Counted from the first letter of the stretch, positions 32,790 to 43,662 are shown. The stretch: DNA of 64,000 nucleotides from Rutpela maculata (GCA_936432065.2 OW386288.2:12822706-12886705); one strand, 5' to 3'. Notes: generated by a model not told the origin, from the sequence alone. Made by a program: numbers and translations.

Positions 32790-33890
32790 ATACTAATTGT
32801 ATATAATCTCTGGCGCGGTGTCTATATGTTATCCCGATTACGGGTATTGTATTTGTGAGTTTCACCATTCTTTTCCTATTCGCTCAAATGCACCTTTATA
32901 TGAATTAAGTGACAGTAGATTACTTCTGATGGTAAAGTCATATTAAATTTAATAAATCATGGTTTACAACTTTCAAGTTGATTCACGCCCGCTAAAGCTC
33001 TTATGGCTCTTTTTTCTACAATAAAAACATCTGAAATTTGGTTGGATGTACCCCAGTTGACTGTAGAGTAGTGCATGATGAGCTATACGTGCGGCGTCCA
33101 GATTCGACCTGTTTTTAATCTATCTAATTGCGTATATTTTCTTTGACAATTTCGTAGTTAAGTTGTTGATATGTGAATGCCAAGACACTTATTATCTAAG
33201 GTCAGGCCTAGAAATTTTACGGTCTCCGAGGCATTATTCTTCGTAGAGAAAACTATTTTTTTTATTTTATTTGTATTTAAGCATAACTTGTTTGCATTAA
33301 ACCAGTCAGAGGCTCTAATTATAATGTCATTTGCAATGTCAGCAACATTACGTACCTTAACTGTCTCGCAAAAGTAATACCATCCGCAAAAAGAACCGTA
33401 AAAGTTGACATGACGTCAGGCAAGTCATTTACGTGTATTAAAAACAGTAGCGGCCCCAACACACTAACTTGCGGAACACCATATTATACTGGCAGCATGT
33501 TGCTAAGTTCATCTTTACAAAACACACACTGATATCTATTTGATAAGTAGGAGTTCATAAGTTTAAGTGCTACACCTCTGAAACGTAAAATTCTAGCTTA
33601 TTAAGTAGAAGTCCTTGAAAACACAATCAAATGATTTACTTAAATCTAGAAAAAGTGCCAATGTGGAGTTCCCGTTTTTAAAGCTCTCACTAATAAAATT
33701 TACTAGTTCTAGCACCGCCATTGACGTATTTTTACTTGTCCCGAACCCAAATTGCCTGTTTGTAAAAATATTACAAGATTCAAAATAATTTATTATTCTA
33801 ATAGCTACAATTTTTCCATATATTTTAGCTAACATGGGTAGTGGCGCTATTAATATACTTATTTGAAAATATATCACTATACACTCAAGA
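32790..33890 (-). pseudogene. LINE reverse transcriptase, central to C-terminal part
   Basis: The frame at 33593-33877 contains PLPMLAKIYGKIVAIRI, RQFGFGTSKNTSMAVLELVN and LALFLDLSKSFDCV, with the first catalytic aspartate. Downstream in shifted frames are recognisable SVLGPLLFLIHVNDLPDV (near 33450) and SGRRTYSSSCTTLQ / GVHPTKFQMFLL (near 33050) segments. These represent the GxPQGS region and the thumb/C-terminal HWG-like region. Several stops and frameshifts are present. It is a minus-strand Jockey/CR1-like relic. The 5' part is missing beyond 33890. Confidence 0.8.
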
Positions 33891-34205
33891 AATATTTAAA
33901 AAAAAATGTATTTACACAGACAGGCTTTCTCCAGCCAAAAAGTTTAATTGGTGTAAGCGTATATGTTATCCGCTCATCCCATCGATAACCTACCATATAT
34001 CTTCAACTTTTCTGAAGTAGTTTATTTGCCAACACATTTGCATTATCTACTACATTTACATATGTTTTTTCTTTCTATACGCAAACAAGATGTAATTTAA
34101 CAGCTTTTGGTAAACATATTAAATGTAAACATGATTTTAAGTTAAGAGGATAATTTTAACTGACCAGGATGTTATAACGTACGCAATGGAATTTTTTTGG
34201 TTTCT
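33891..34205. other. AT-rich stretch, no recognised gene
   Basis: No coding or repeat signal was recognised here. Confidence 0.4.
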
Positions 34206-34440
34206 ATAATAATAATAATAGTAATATATGTTTATTTTCGCAAAAAAATTCATAACACACTGAACAGTTCACTTTGAGCAACGAGAAGCGGCAGTAGCTA
34301 TCAGCGAGAACCTGAAGATGGTAGATGTGACTGCCGAAACGTCGTCTAGACAAACTCTGCCCCTCTACCTACCACGCAGGACGGCACCCTGGAATCCAAC
34401 AACACTTCATATTACATCCACAAAAATCTAGAAACCAATA
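34206..34440. repeat. Retroelement-end-like repeat with a CTGAAGA...GAAAC core
   Basis: It starts with (ATA)n followed by TATGTTTATTTTCGC, as at the LINE 3' end near 53190. It contains ACCTGAAGATGGTAG...CTGCCGAAACGTCGTC (34310-34345). CTGAAGA and GAAAC are separated by GGTAG/CTGCC, which can pair. This recalls a hammerhead ribozyme core but has an extra T after CTGAAGA. No ORF is present. Confidence 0.4.
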
Positions 34441-34711
34441 TACCGGATGTCAAGGGAATCATTAGACAAGCTATAGTTTCGAGAATTTTCAAGGTATAAG
34501 ACTCAAACTTGACAGGGATATTATAACAAAAAATTCTGAAGAAACAATATAGAGAGATTAGCAGGTCCCCTATCTCTGTTGCCTGAATACATAGTTTTAC
34601 AAGTGCGAGGGAGACAGAACCTTCTGATATAAGTGATATATAGCTTCTCTCTCTATAGTTTTGCGAAAGAAAACAATAATTTCTTATTTTCCTAGTTTCC
34701 TGTAACTCGTA

Positions 34712-35300
34712 ATCCAGCGCTCGGCGGGGTATTAGCTCGGAGAATAGCTGTTGGTTGCAGTCTGGTTGTTTTATTCCTTATATATTTAAGGAAATGAATA
34801 GACGAAAATATTACACTAGTAAATATTCTGCCTTCTAAAAGCGTAGCTACTAACTATACCCGTGTCAGGGCTACTGCTACTTCCATTGCAATGGACATCA
34901 GCCGCTATATGGCGTCTACCACTTATTACATGTCGTGGTTTCATAAATCTCGTCATGTACCAATAGTGATGCGAGGGTCTCGTTCCAATCATTCCAGGTC
35001 TACCTTGCACTGACGAGAGCCAACAATTCGAAACTGCAGTCTGCAAGTGGTGTGGAGTGGCTGGCACGAGAGCTCCTTTGAGAAGGAATAAGTCTTTCGG
35101 CTGGTGTTGGTTGCAATCGAAACTTTGTGTCAATGCATAGTTATTGCACTTAACGCGGCCAGGCTTGTAATTTGTGATTCATCGCTCGGCGGGGCATTAC
35201 TACGGAGAATAGCTGTTGGTTGCAGTCTGATTTGTTACTCATATATTTAAGGAAATGTGTGGGGGAGTTCAACAAAATATTACACTAGTAAATAGTTTCC
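34712..35300. repeat. Direct repeat pair (~125 bp) 460 bp apart
   Basis: Copy 1 (about 34712-34827) and copy 2 (about 35172-35301) share CGCTCGGCGGGG, GGAGAATAGCTGTTGGTTGCAG, ATATATTTAAGGAAATG and AAAATATTACACTAGTAAATA. The arrangement could be a short terminal-repeat (TRIM-like) element or a segmental tandem duplication. A minus-strand frame over the middle (34816-35133) has no recognised motif. Confidence 0.6.
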
Positions 35301-35639
35301 TATTGTTCTAGCTCACTCCTCCAGTATGTAACAGAGCTCACTGGTTGGTACGTCACTTTCCCAGCCGACAATCCTAGTTTTGATTTCACTAGGGACTAAT
35401 ATGTTTTTAAATCGGCAATGTTTAGAATATTTTTAAAATATTTAAATTTGAATAGTGTCTTATGGGATAATTTATTTTTAACACGCTTTTATTAGGTCGA
35501 CCTCCAACTAACTAACTATCTAGGTATGTATGTATGTAAGTAAAAAGTCTAAGGAACTGAATTTCACCGACTTCTAATTGTTGTATCATCTTGAAACTTG
35601 GCAATTGTGTGTAGCTCTGATGACAATCAATATAGTGTA
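35301..35639. other. Intergenic stretch, no recognised gene
   Basis: Only a short (GTAT)n run near 35524-35540 was noticed. Confidence 0.4.
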
Positions 35640-36010
35640 CTCAATATTATAATATGTTCAAAATGGCCGCCGCTCCAAGATGGCGGATTATCATTTTCTT
35701 TACAACTCCCTTGATATGGGTATCAAAAGAAAGGGCTTGAGAAGTAGAAAACAAATATTTGATCAAAACTTAAAAATATCAAATGGCGGCGTCAACATGG
35801 CGGATATGTTTTATCAATTATCGTCGGATTCAACTGAAAATCGGTATCTGTGGGTTATCGAGGTTGCAGATTACAATTATCCTGTCCAAATTTAAGAATT
35901 CAAACTGGTGACGACAAAATGGCGGATAAGTTTTGTAATTTATGGCCTGATTCGTATGAAAATCGATATCTGGGGATTTTCGAAGTCGCAGATTATAAAT
36001 ATTTAGTCGA
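35640..36010 (+). repeat. Satellite S: three ~120-bp units with ATGGCGGAT motif
   Basis: Units each carry an (A)ATGGCGGAT block and AAAATCGATATCTGGGG-GTTTTCGAGGTCGCAGATT-like sequence (near 35790-35880 and 35900-36000). The first unit has CTTGATATGGGTATCAAAAG. Reverse-complemented, this is the same family as the minisatellite at 45235-45676. Frames open through it are by-products. Confidence 0.65.
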
Positions 36011-36229
36011 ATTCTTTACATAAATGTCGAAAGTGCCAAAATTCTTTCCTTAAATATAAGACTAAAAAGTAAAAAATAAATTAATAGTTTAACAAACTAA
36101 AAAAACACGCTTTTATAAACACTGCACTAAGAAGCAAAAAATAAGCATCGAGCCTGTTCTCTCTGTCTACCCCGTAAGGGCCTTAATGTAAACCGTATTT
36201 GTAATAAAGTATAATATTTGACAGAGCTG

Positions 36230-36345
36230 GGTCGAATCCTCTGAAAATTGATTCGAATCACGGATCCGAATCATCAAAAATAATTCGAATCAGGAATACC
36301 AAGTTCGAATCCTTTTTTTCGGATCACGGATCCGAATCCTCAAGT
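36230..36345. repeat. Cluster of GATTCGAATC / GGATCCGAATC motifs (left)
   Basis: At least six variants of the palindrome GATTCGAATC occur in 115 bp, separated by short A-rich spacers. A sister cluster lies at 38340-38575 in inverted position. Confidence 0.75.
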
Positions 36346-36369
36346 TAACTTCAAAATTATTGTTACAGT

Positions 36370-36615
36370 TCCAGATATCGATTTTGAGTCGAATCTGATC
36401 ATAGGTGAAAACTCGGCGCCGCCTTCATTTTGATGTTTGAATTTTGATCAAAAATTTGTAATCCGTCTCCGAAAACCCCCAGATATCGATTTTGAGGCGA
36501 ATCAGACCATAAATGACGAAATTCGTCCATCACATTGACGACGCCATCTTGAACTTTTAATTTTTGACCAAGAATTCGTAATTCACGGTCCTAAAAGCCC
36601 CCAAATGTCGATTCT
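36370..36615 (-). repeat. Satellite S, two units in inverted orientation
   Basis: Two units start CAGATATCGATTTTGAGTCG / CAGATATCGATTTTGAGGCG and continue to GACCAAGAATTCGTAATTC-like ends, opposite in direction to 35640-36010. The second unit's partial copy is cut by the LTR remnant at 36616. Confidence 0.65.
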
Positions 36616-36619
36616 AAGT

Positions 36620-37376
36620 TGTAACGGTTTCTTGAAATCTGCTCGGGCGCCAAATTATGTAACGGTTTGTTGTTGGGTAGCTGGTTCGGAGATTAATCAG
36701 GCTCCAGATTAGTTAATAAGACAGCCCAATAAAAATATAAACAATTTATTTACTTCTTCAAGCAGGCAGTGTTACATAACATACAGGTACAGGTTATATT
36801 TCCGTATCTTTTACGGTTCTTAGCACAACATTTTCTATTATCTGAGAGAGAGAGAGAGAGAGAGAGAGAGGGGGAGAGTGTAACGATTACGAAGCGACGT
36901 TTGTTGTTCCTACTGGAGTGGCATCGGGCGTCGGGTGAATATCGTCGACTCAAGAAGTTACCCAGCTCAACACGCTGTAGGAGGTCTCCAGGTCAGGCTC
37001 ATTCGCTCTAGTTTTGGCGGTGAAACGGCGTCGGGGAATGACTAACGACTCGCTGTAGGATTCCCAGGGACAGATTGCATTCGTTCCGTCGTGTTTGCGT
37101 CGGGAGGTGCACAAAACTGTAATATGTCCAGCTCAGCACGCTGTAGACAGATTGGCAGAATTATCCACTCTGAATTATGTTGATTTGGGGCTGAGCTTTT
37201 ATATCCGAGAATCGTCGCTTACTGGTGACGTAGAACTGCGTATAGTTTAGTGTCGTGTGCAAATCCTTGCCTCTAGACGGGAGCTGGGTCGATTTGCGTG
37301 CCGTGTGCACATTGGTATCGTGTGTAAATCCGGAATCTTAGTAATGAAGCAGGAATTTAAAGAATGCTTCATTACA
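36620..37376 (-). mobile_element. LTR-retrotransposon remnant: LTR plus primer-binding site
   Basis: On the minus strand a 719-bp LTR (37376 down to 36658) starts TGTAATG and ends CAAACCGTTACA. It has a GGATATAAAAGC TATA box (about 37206-37195) and an AATAAA (about 36750-36745). Next comes a primer-binding-site-like TGGCGCCCGAGCAG (36653-36640), then AAACCGTTACA, the last 11 bp of a second LTR. AAGT flanks both sides (36616-36619 and 37377-37380), a 4-bp target duplication. The unbroken satellite sequence at 36376-36395 (TTTTGAGTCGAATC) shows the empty site. All coding sequence was deleted between the LTRs. Confidence 0.8.
36844..36870 (+). repeat. (GA)n microsatellite
   Basis: Thirteen GA units lie inside the LTR; open frames across it on both strands are artefacts. 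Confidence 0.9.
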
Positions 37377-37380
37377 AAGT

Positions 37381-37751
37381 CGAATCGAATCATACACGGC
37401 AACACCGTTCGCCATTTTAGAGCGCCATCTCGAATTTTTGTGATATAAAGGTGTTAAAGTGTATTGTCATGGGAACCATGTACGCATGCCAAATTTAAAG
37501 TTGATCGGATATGTGGAAGTGCGTGAAAACTGAAAATCGAGTGTTAAAATCATTTTACTATGAATTTAATTCAAATTTACTTGGGATTGCAATTCGCAAG
37601 AAAACAAAAAAGTTATAGTAGTGGTGATCCCAGTTTCATTTACACCCAGTATATCATATCTCCTTTTTAAAAACAATGACAAAATAACTAGATTTTATCT
37701 AATTGGGTAACTTATTGAACTGATCAAAAGAATTTAAAAAACAAAGAATTT
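37381..37751. other. Intergenic stretch, no recognised gene
   Basis: The first ~60 bp (TAGAGCGCCATCTCGAATTTT) continue satellite S; the rest was not recognised. Confidence 0.4.
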
Positions 37752-38260
37752 CATGCAGGCCTGTTGAGGGGGGGCGGGGGGTGATTTCTACCGGGTCCGG
37801 GCTCGTTTTGAGGGGGCCCGGAGTTGTTTGGGGGGGTCCGGTTTTAAAATGTTGAAAATTTGTATTATAATTTTTCTTGGCGTATTTATTTCTCGCCCGT
37901 ATTTTCTCTCCACGGCCCTGATTTCATGCTACTTTTATAATTATTTCTAGCAATGTACATATTAATTAATAATCACACTTATCGTGATATTTTTCACTTT
38001 GCTAATTTATAAATACACATACACACTATGGGGGGGGGTCCGGTTTTAAAATGTTGAAAATTTGTATTATAATTTTTCTTGGCGTATTTATTTCTCCCCC
38101 GCTCATCAATTATCAAAAAAAAAAAATCCACTGGGCCCGTATTTTCTCTCCACGGCCCTGATTTCATGCTACTTTTATAATTATTTCTAGCAATGTACAT
38201 ATTAATTATCGTGATATTTTTCACTTTGCTAATTTATAAATACACATACACACTATGACC
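37752..38260 (+). repeat. Repeat D with a ~200-bp tandem duplication
   Basis: The head CAGGCCTGTTGAGGGGGGGC matches 8491. The block from GGGGGGTCCGGTTTTAAAAT to CACATACACACTATG occurs twice (about 37829-38031 and 38032-38257). The second copy keeps ~25 bp (CCGCTCATCAATTATC) that the first lacks, so the first copy carries a deletion. Confidence 0.8.
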
Positions 38261-38339
38261 TATGCCGGTTGTACAAATGTCTTATTCTATATGCATGTAA
38301 ACATGTGACAACAGGCAAAATCTTAACTCTTAAAACATA

Positions 38340-38575
38340 ACGCTTACCTCCTGCGCAGAAAGAACGCGAATCACAAAAAGGATTCGTGTTATCAACAAAA
38401 GGATTCGAATAGGAATACGAATCCTTTTTCATTTGTCTTACGAATCCGAATCACGAATCCTTTTAAATGAAAGTCATGGAGGTAGAATTAAGAATTTAAC
38501 CTCCTTGATGAAAGTATTCGAATACTCAAAAAGGATTCGAATCCTGAGTGATTCGAATTCTACTCAGCTCTGATA
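38340..38575. repeat. Cluster of GATTCGAATC motifs (right)
   Basis: About ten variants occur, including AAGGATTCGAATAGG, ATCCGAATCACGAATCC and AGGATTCGAATCCTG. They lie opposite to the cluster at 36230-36345 within the same composite element. Confidence 0.75.
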
Positions 38576-38812
38576 TTTGAGTAAAGAAGCGTGGAGCGCT
38601 TTTCATTTAATCTAGAGATGTGTTCAGCGTTTTAATTATCGAACCTGTTCGACATAGCGTTCGAAAAACGCCCCACGCCTTTATACTCAAATATGATACT
38701 TAATTACAAACACGGCTTACACTAAGACCTTTACGTAGACAGAGAGAGAACAGGTTCGATGATTATTTTTTGCTTTTTAGTGCAGTATTTACAAAAGCGT
38801 GATTTTTTATTT

Positions 38813-39739
38813 TTTTAAAATATTAATTTTTTTATGCCCTAAGTGTTGTTTCGTGTTCACCTTTGCCGAATAGATTTGTTCTTTATTGCGTAATTTTATC
38901 AGCTCGTTTTCGTTTTAGTGCGTTTTGAATTATTTAATCACCTGTTATTTGCGTACTTACGGTCAATTTAAAACTCATTTACATGAGTTACGTAAGTAAA
39001 TGTTTTTGTTCGCCAGTCTAAACTGTTCAATTCAGGTTCTAATACCCGTTGTTCAATTAACTATGTAATTATCTTGATATATATGTGTACTTAAATCATG
39101 TTTTATTAAATTATGTATTTTTTCTTCAAACGTCAGAAAAACATGACATTTCTTAACTCATCTCACGACATTAAAGTTTGACTTTTTAGACGGCTGTGCG
39201 TTGCTATTAACAACGGAGGTAAAAGTACTTTTTCTGACGCTGTGAGCGGCAGAAAAAGTAATATCCATAGCAACGCGTATTTTATTTAAGAGGAGACAAC
39301 GCCAATCACAAAGCTGAAGTGGGGTGAAGGGTAGGCAGTGTGGCTATTATAGGGCATCTGCACGTGACGTCACGCTAACCTCAAAAATATGTGTTTCTTA
39401 AGATTGAAGAGTATTACGCAGCTGTTATTAAAATTTCTGCCTGGTTCCTGTATTTTCAACTAAAATCTAGTTCAGTGTAATGTTTATGAAGTTCTAAATA
39501 CTTTTTCTTAATAAAATAGGACTCTTTTTGTAGGTTGGAAATCTAACCTGTAATTAGCAGTCTATTTTTATTAATCAACAATATTGAAAAATTATTTACG
39601 TGAATTTTTAAATATTTGCTTGGAGCCAGTACGGCTTCAAGCTAAAAATGCGTATACGAACATTAAAAATGAGAATAAACTTGAAAAACTTAAAATTTAA
39701 GGTTATGTTACCATTTTTCTATTTCTCTAAGCTCATTAT
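38813..39739. other. Intergenic stretch with one hairpin
   Basis: At 39199-39277 GCGTTGCTAT...GTACTTTTTCTG and CAGAAAAAGTAAT...ATAGCAACGC form an ~80-bp hairpin, probably a MITE. No gene was recognised. Confidence 0.5.
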
Positions 39740-40745
39740 TTATTGTTTATAATCGGGTCTACATTATCACCAGCTAAGCATATCAATGTGTCTTCAGCAA
39801 ATAGTTGTATGCTGCACTTTTTAACATATTTCATTCAGTCATTTATCTACAGAACAAACAGATTAGGCCCCATAACGGTTCCTTGTGGTACACCGAATAT
39901 TGTCTCTTTTGGTAAGGATGTATCATTTTATATTTGGCAGTTTGTGTTCTATTTTGTAAATAACTAGTCATCCCTTTCACAATGTTATATCCAAAACCAT
40001 ATTTTTTTTACTTCAACAGTAATAATTGTCTATCTATTGTCTCAAAAGTTCTGCGGAAATCTAAAAAAAAAAACTACAACAATGATATGTTTCTCATTTA
40101 AGGCGTTTTTCCAACTTGATAATGTTGTTTGTAAAGTAGTGTCGCACGAATTTAGTTTTCGAAATCCAGCTTGATATTTCGATAGTATAATTCCAGTCAT
40201 TTTTTGTAGACTGGTACCATATTTATGGGTCTATGCTCCTCACATCGAATTGTTTTATTTTTATTTTCAATGGGTATTACTATTGATGTCTTCCAAGTAT
40301 CTGGGAATATTACTGTTTTTAAACTGGTGTTTATAACTTGTAAAAATTGATTGCCTATTGCTTCAAATGATAATTTCAAAATGTGTACATTTATGCCGTC
40401 TATTAGGTTTATTTTTCATTTGATTTATGTTTTTTAATTTTTTTATTTCCAGTAGGTACTTTGAACTTTTCCAATTTACAATTGGTCTTCTCCATGTTAT
40501 TCAATATTGTATCATAATGTTTATTTGGATTTAAATGTACCGTAATTTGTTCTATACTTTCCAGAAAGAACCTATTAAATTTATCAGCCATTACTTTATT
40601 ATCTGCAGTTAGTTCGTTTTTAAAAAAACTGTTCCATTATTGTTAACATTTCTTTTTTCATTTAAAAGTAGTTTTAGTGTCTTCCACATTTTTTCATTTG
40701 AGTTTTCTTTAACTTCATTATTTATTAATAATAAGTAGGCCATTG
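39740..40745 (-). pseudogene. LINE reverse transcriptase, N-terminal to palm part
   Basis: On the minus strand, frames at 40409-40591 and 40197-40379 give MADKFNRFFLESI and FPDTWKTSIVIPIENKNKTI then CEEHRPINMVPVYKK. Further down, in other frames, GYDILQ and HKEPLWGLICLF-like remains of the GTVMGPNLF box appear near 39860. This is the usual order at the start of a LINE RT domain (DxFNxxF, WKxxxVxPIxK, xxRPIxxxPxxxK). Many stops and shifts are present. The C-terminal half is absent. Confidence 0.75.
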
Positions 40746-40793
40746 ATTTCGCCCAAAGTCAAAAAATGTCTTTTTTCTACTACTTTTAAGACT

Positions 40794-41150
40794 GTTTACA
40801 GTGCCAAAAGTTTTACTTTTTGCACTAGTGTAAAAAGTAAATCCTTAAGTAGGTAAGTTACTTCGTCTCAAGCTGCAATCATCCTAAGTGCAACAAATAT
40901 AGTTTTTGCACATGTTGCACACAACATATTTTCTACGATCGAATTAAATAGTTTTTCTCATTTTTAACAGTTTTATGATTAAATATTCAGATTTCAAACT
41001 GACAACTGAAAATTAATTCCAGAAATTGTCACTGTCAAATGCCAAAGTAACGCAAAAAGTAACTTCCTTAAGTAGTTACTTTTTTTGCACCAGTGCAAAA
41101 AGTTGTTTTTTGCACTAGTTCAAAAAGTAAAACTTTTGGCACTGCAAACA
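40794..41150. mobile_element. Inverted-repeat element rich in AAAAAGT / ACTTTTTGCAC motifs
   Basis: The ends are TGTTTACAGTGCCAAAAGTT and its near reverse complement (AACTTTTGGCACTGCAAACA). The arms extend ~65 bp and contain repeated TTTTTGCACTAGTG. CAGTG...CACTG ends are hAT-like but an 8-bp duplication could not be confirmed. Confidence 0.7.
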
Positions 41151-41577
41151 ATTTGAAGAGTATTAACTTTTTGCACGATCGTAGAAAAATAATTAATTAA
41201 TAGTTAAATGTCCCAGAAACAATGCAACTTGCGCCAAAAATGTTAGGAAACCAAATTAAAGATTATCGATTAAGCTGGCAGTCGTTTTTTAATTTTTTTT
41301 CCCTTTTTAAAAATTAAAAAAGTTAAGACCGATATAATGTGTGTCTTCGCATTTTCCCATAAAAATCTCGTCATTTCTCACTATTATTATTTTCGGAAAT
41401 TTACCTTAATGTCCAACTGCCTGTTGAGTAGTCGTAGAAAAAATAGTATTCTACACGTGTGTAAGCTATTACTCACTGGGATGAATTATACGCTCGCTCG
41501 TTGATAACATACTTATTAGTGTGAGTCGGACGAAAACCCGACTATTGTCTGATACAACCAGATTAGTTCTCCCCCCC

Positions 41578-41935
41578 CCGTTTTCGAGGATGCTGAACAC
41601 CATGGTGGTGGTGACAGAATTTCTCGTTGGGGTGACCCACCCCCGCAAACAGCCAAAAACCATCCCCAAACTAATGTTAACGCGTATTATAGTAGTTTGA
41701 GGAACTCTTACTTGGTGATCTCTCGTTTTCGGGGATGCTGAACACCTGGTGGTGGTGACAGAATTTCTCGTTGGGGTAACCCACCCCCGCAAACGGACAA
41801 AAACCATCCCCAAACGGGGGTTAACGCGGATTATAATTGTTTGAGGGACTCTTACTTGGTGATCCTTTTAGAGGATGCTGAACACCGTTGGTGATGGTGG
41901 AATTCCTCCCCGGGTTGACCGTAAATGGCCAATAA
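41578..41935 (+). repeat. Satellite F array, three ~144-bp units
   Basis: Units begin at about 41578, 41722 and 41865 with CGTTTTCGAGGATGCTGAAC or variants. They contain GGTGGTGACAGAATTTCTCG, GACCCACCCCCGCAAAC and AAAAACCATCCCCAAAC. Confidence 0.85.
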
Positions 41936-42159
41936 TAAAGGAATGAGAGTGCGTTCTCAGCATACCCCCGGGCAAACAATTACTGCATATATTGTTACGC
42001 TGGCTTCTCTTACATTATAAAATACTATGACTATAAAAAAAACTTAAAAAAATAAATTTATTTATCTATTTAAAATTTATTTTTTACGTTCTTTGAACCC
42101 GTGCAGTTACACTCATTATGAAAATGCGAAGGGGTATTTTTTGCCATTGGGGGGTGAAC

Positions 42160-42480
42160 GGGTGTCAAGCACACGATTCGTGGTCCTCTCCGTGTTCGGC
42201 ATGCTCGAAAATCGGAGGGAAACCTTTTTTGTCCAGTAGTTTGATGAGAGCGCTCTCGCCCCTTTGAAGGGTGGTTATTGGCCGTCGGTGGGCGGGTGTC
42301 AGGCACGCGTCCCAGGTCCTCTCCATAATTGGCACATACTCGAAAACGGAGGAAGTTAGATTCCGTGAAACACGCGTTTGACCCCGTATGGAAGTGGTTT
42401 TTGGCCGTTTGCGGTCACCCCAACGGGAAATTCTGCCACCACCACGGTGTTCAGCATCCTCGAAAACGGGAAGGGAGAAC
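42160..42480 (-). repeat. Satellite F array, inverted, three units
   Basis: Inverted forms of the same motif lie at about 42195, 42335 and 42450 (GTTCAGCATCCTCGAAAACG). The first two are more diverged than the last. Confidence 0.8.
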
Positions 42481-42534
42481 TACTTTGGTTGCATCAGATA
42501 ATAATCGGGTTTTTCAGGTCTTTCCGACTCACAC

Positions 42535-42895
42535 CATCCACTATATTCTTATTGTTTGTTTTTGTAATGTTAATAAGTTTTATAATTTAGTAATTTGGAT
42601 TATTGTTTTTAATTGTTCTAAAGTTTAAAAATTGTTTTGAAGTTCTAAAGTAGCGAATACTATGTATTGATTATGTTGATCACATTAATCACATTAATTC
42701 CATTAATTTAAAGGTCAAAAAGACTACGAAGATACTTAGTTCCATAATTAGAAAACATTAGATTATAAAAATTATTATTATTTCTCGTATGTAAGGTCTA
42801 AATTTGAATATGGATCGCTTAATTCTTTTCTGGTATCTCTTTTACACTAATCATAAACTGGATTTAAAAAATGCACAGAAGATGTCAATCATTTT
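42535..42895. other. AT-rich stretch, no recognised gene
   Basis: Only short CACATTAAT repeats near 42688-42705 were noticed. Confidence 0.4.
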
Positions 42896-43547
42896 ACTTC
42901 CACATCCAGTGGAAGAATAGTAACGACAAAAAAAAAATTAAATTTCTTTTTTGTTCAAATAGGCTTGGAACGTGGCTTAGAATGTCGTGAAACGTCGAGA
43001 TTTTAAGTTTGAGAAGAAAAATTTTGTCTGACGGTCTGTCGGTCTATCTGTCTGTAACTTTTTTTGTGCGCTCGATTACTAAGATATTGACTTGAAATTT
43101 GGTAATCGTATATATTGGAACTAGATTATATTTTCATCTTATTCCGTTGAAGGGTTGGGGGGCAAATTGGGGTAAATAGAGGTAAATAGGTAAATCAGGC
43201 AAGAGTCCATAAAATTGGTATTTAGTATATACAAGAAAAGCTAATGTCTCAAAAAAATTACTACCCCATTATAAAAGGGAGTGAAAAAAAATTGTGATTT
43301 AGTGAGTGTACAAGAGCCAAAGGCCCCAAAATATTTTTTTACTTCATCCATCTCCACTGCCACTGCCCCTATCACTACACCCACCCATATGGGATATCGT
43401 TTTATGGGTTTTTGGGGTAGGCGATTTCAAATATTATATTATTAAAGTTCCATAAACAATTATTTCCACGTACAAATTTTTTTTCGTTGTGAAAGACTGA
43501 TAGAAAATCTGGATGTGGAAGTAGTGATTCCTTGGGCAGCGGTTTTT
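42896..43547 (+). mobile_element. HINE-like repeat, full-length copy with internal deletions
   Basis: It runs from ACTTCCACATCCAGTGGAAG to GGGCAGCGGTTTTT. It lacks part of the middle CCACCCCC block and has a small internal duplication (ACGTGGCTTAGAATGTCGTG). Confidence 0.9.
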
Positions 43548-43662
43548 ACACTTGGTGCAATTTACCCCGAAAGGGAAAACATTCTTCTGGTTAGATTTAA
43601 AATGGAATTAAGAAGAAATCCAGGCATTAATTTAAGTACCTATCTTCATGGATTCGTTAATT
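43548..43662. other. 115-bp unique segment between two HINE-like copies
   Basis: The plus strand reads GAIYPERENILLVRF then ELRRNPGINLSTYLHGFVN without a stop. It has a protein-like composition, but no family was recognised. It may be a sliver of an older element split by the two insertions. Confidence 0.3.

Larger units (their letters stand above)
36103..38812. mobile_element. Composite inverted-repeat element with GATTCGAATC clusters, satellite and LTR inside
   Basis: The left arm (36103-36230) contains CACGCTTTTATAAACACTGC and the CCTGTTCTCTCTGTCTAC block. The right arm (about 38690-38812) is its inverse (GCAGTATTTACAAAAGCGTG). Next inward on both sides come clusters of GATTCGAATC-like motifs, joined to AGCTGGGTCGAATCC (left) and GATTCGAATTCTACTCAGCT (right), themselves inverted. 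The interior holds inverted satellite S units, an LTR remnant and repeat D. No transposase is seen. Confidence 0.65.
41518..42534. mobile_element. Composite element: inverted arrays of satellite F between long ends
   Basis: The outer ends are inverted: GTGTGAGTCGGACGAAAACC on the left and GTGTGAGTCGGAAAGACC reversed on the right, pairing through ACCCGA-TATT-TCTGAT-CAACCA and TAGTTCTCCC. Inside are two arrays of ~140-bp units in opposite orientation around an AT-rich centre (about 41990-42080). Frames over both arrays are artefacts of the repeat. Confidence 0.75.

Noticed and set aside
36750..37011. Overlapping frames on both strands across the (GA)n run
   Set aside because: They are produced by the microsatellite inside an LTR.
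41469..42628. Several frames of 70-114 codons
   Set aside because: They repeat with the satellite F period and appear on both strands, so they are by-products of the tandem repeats.
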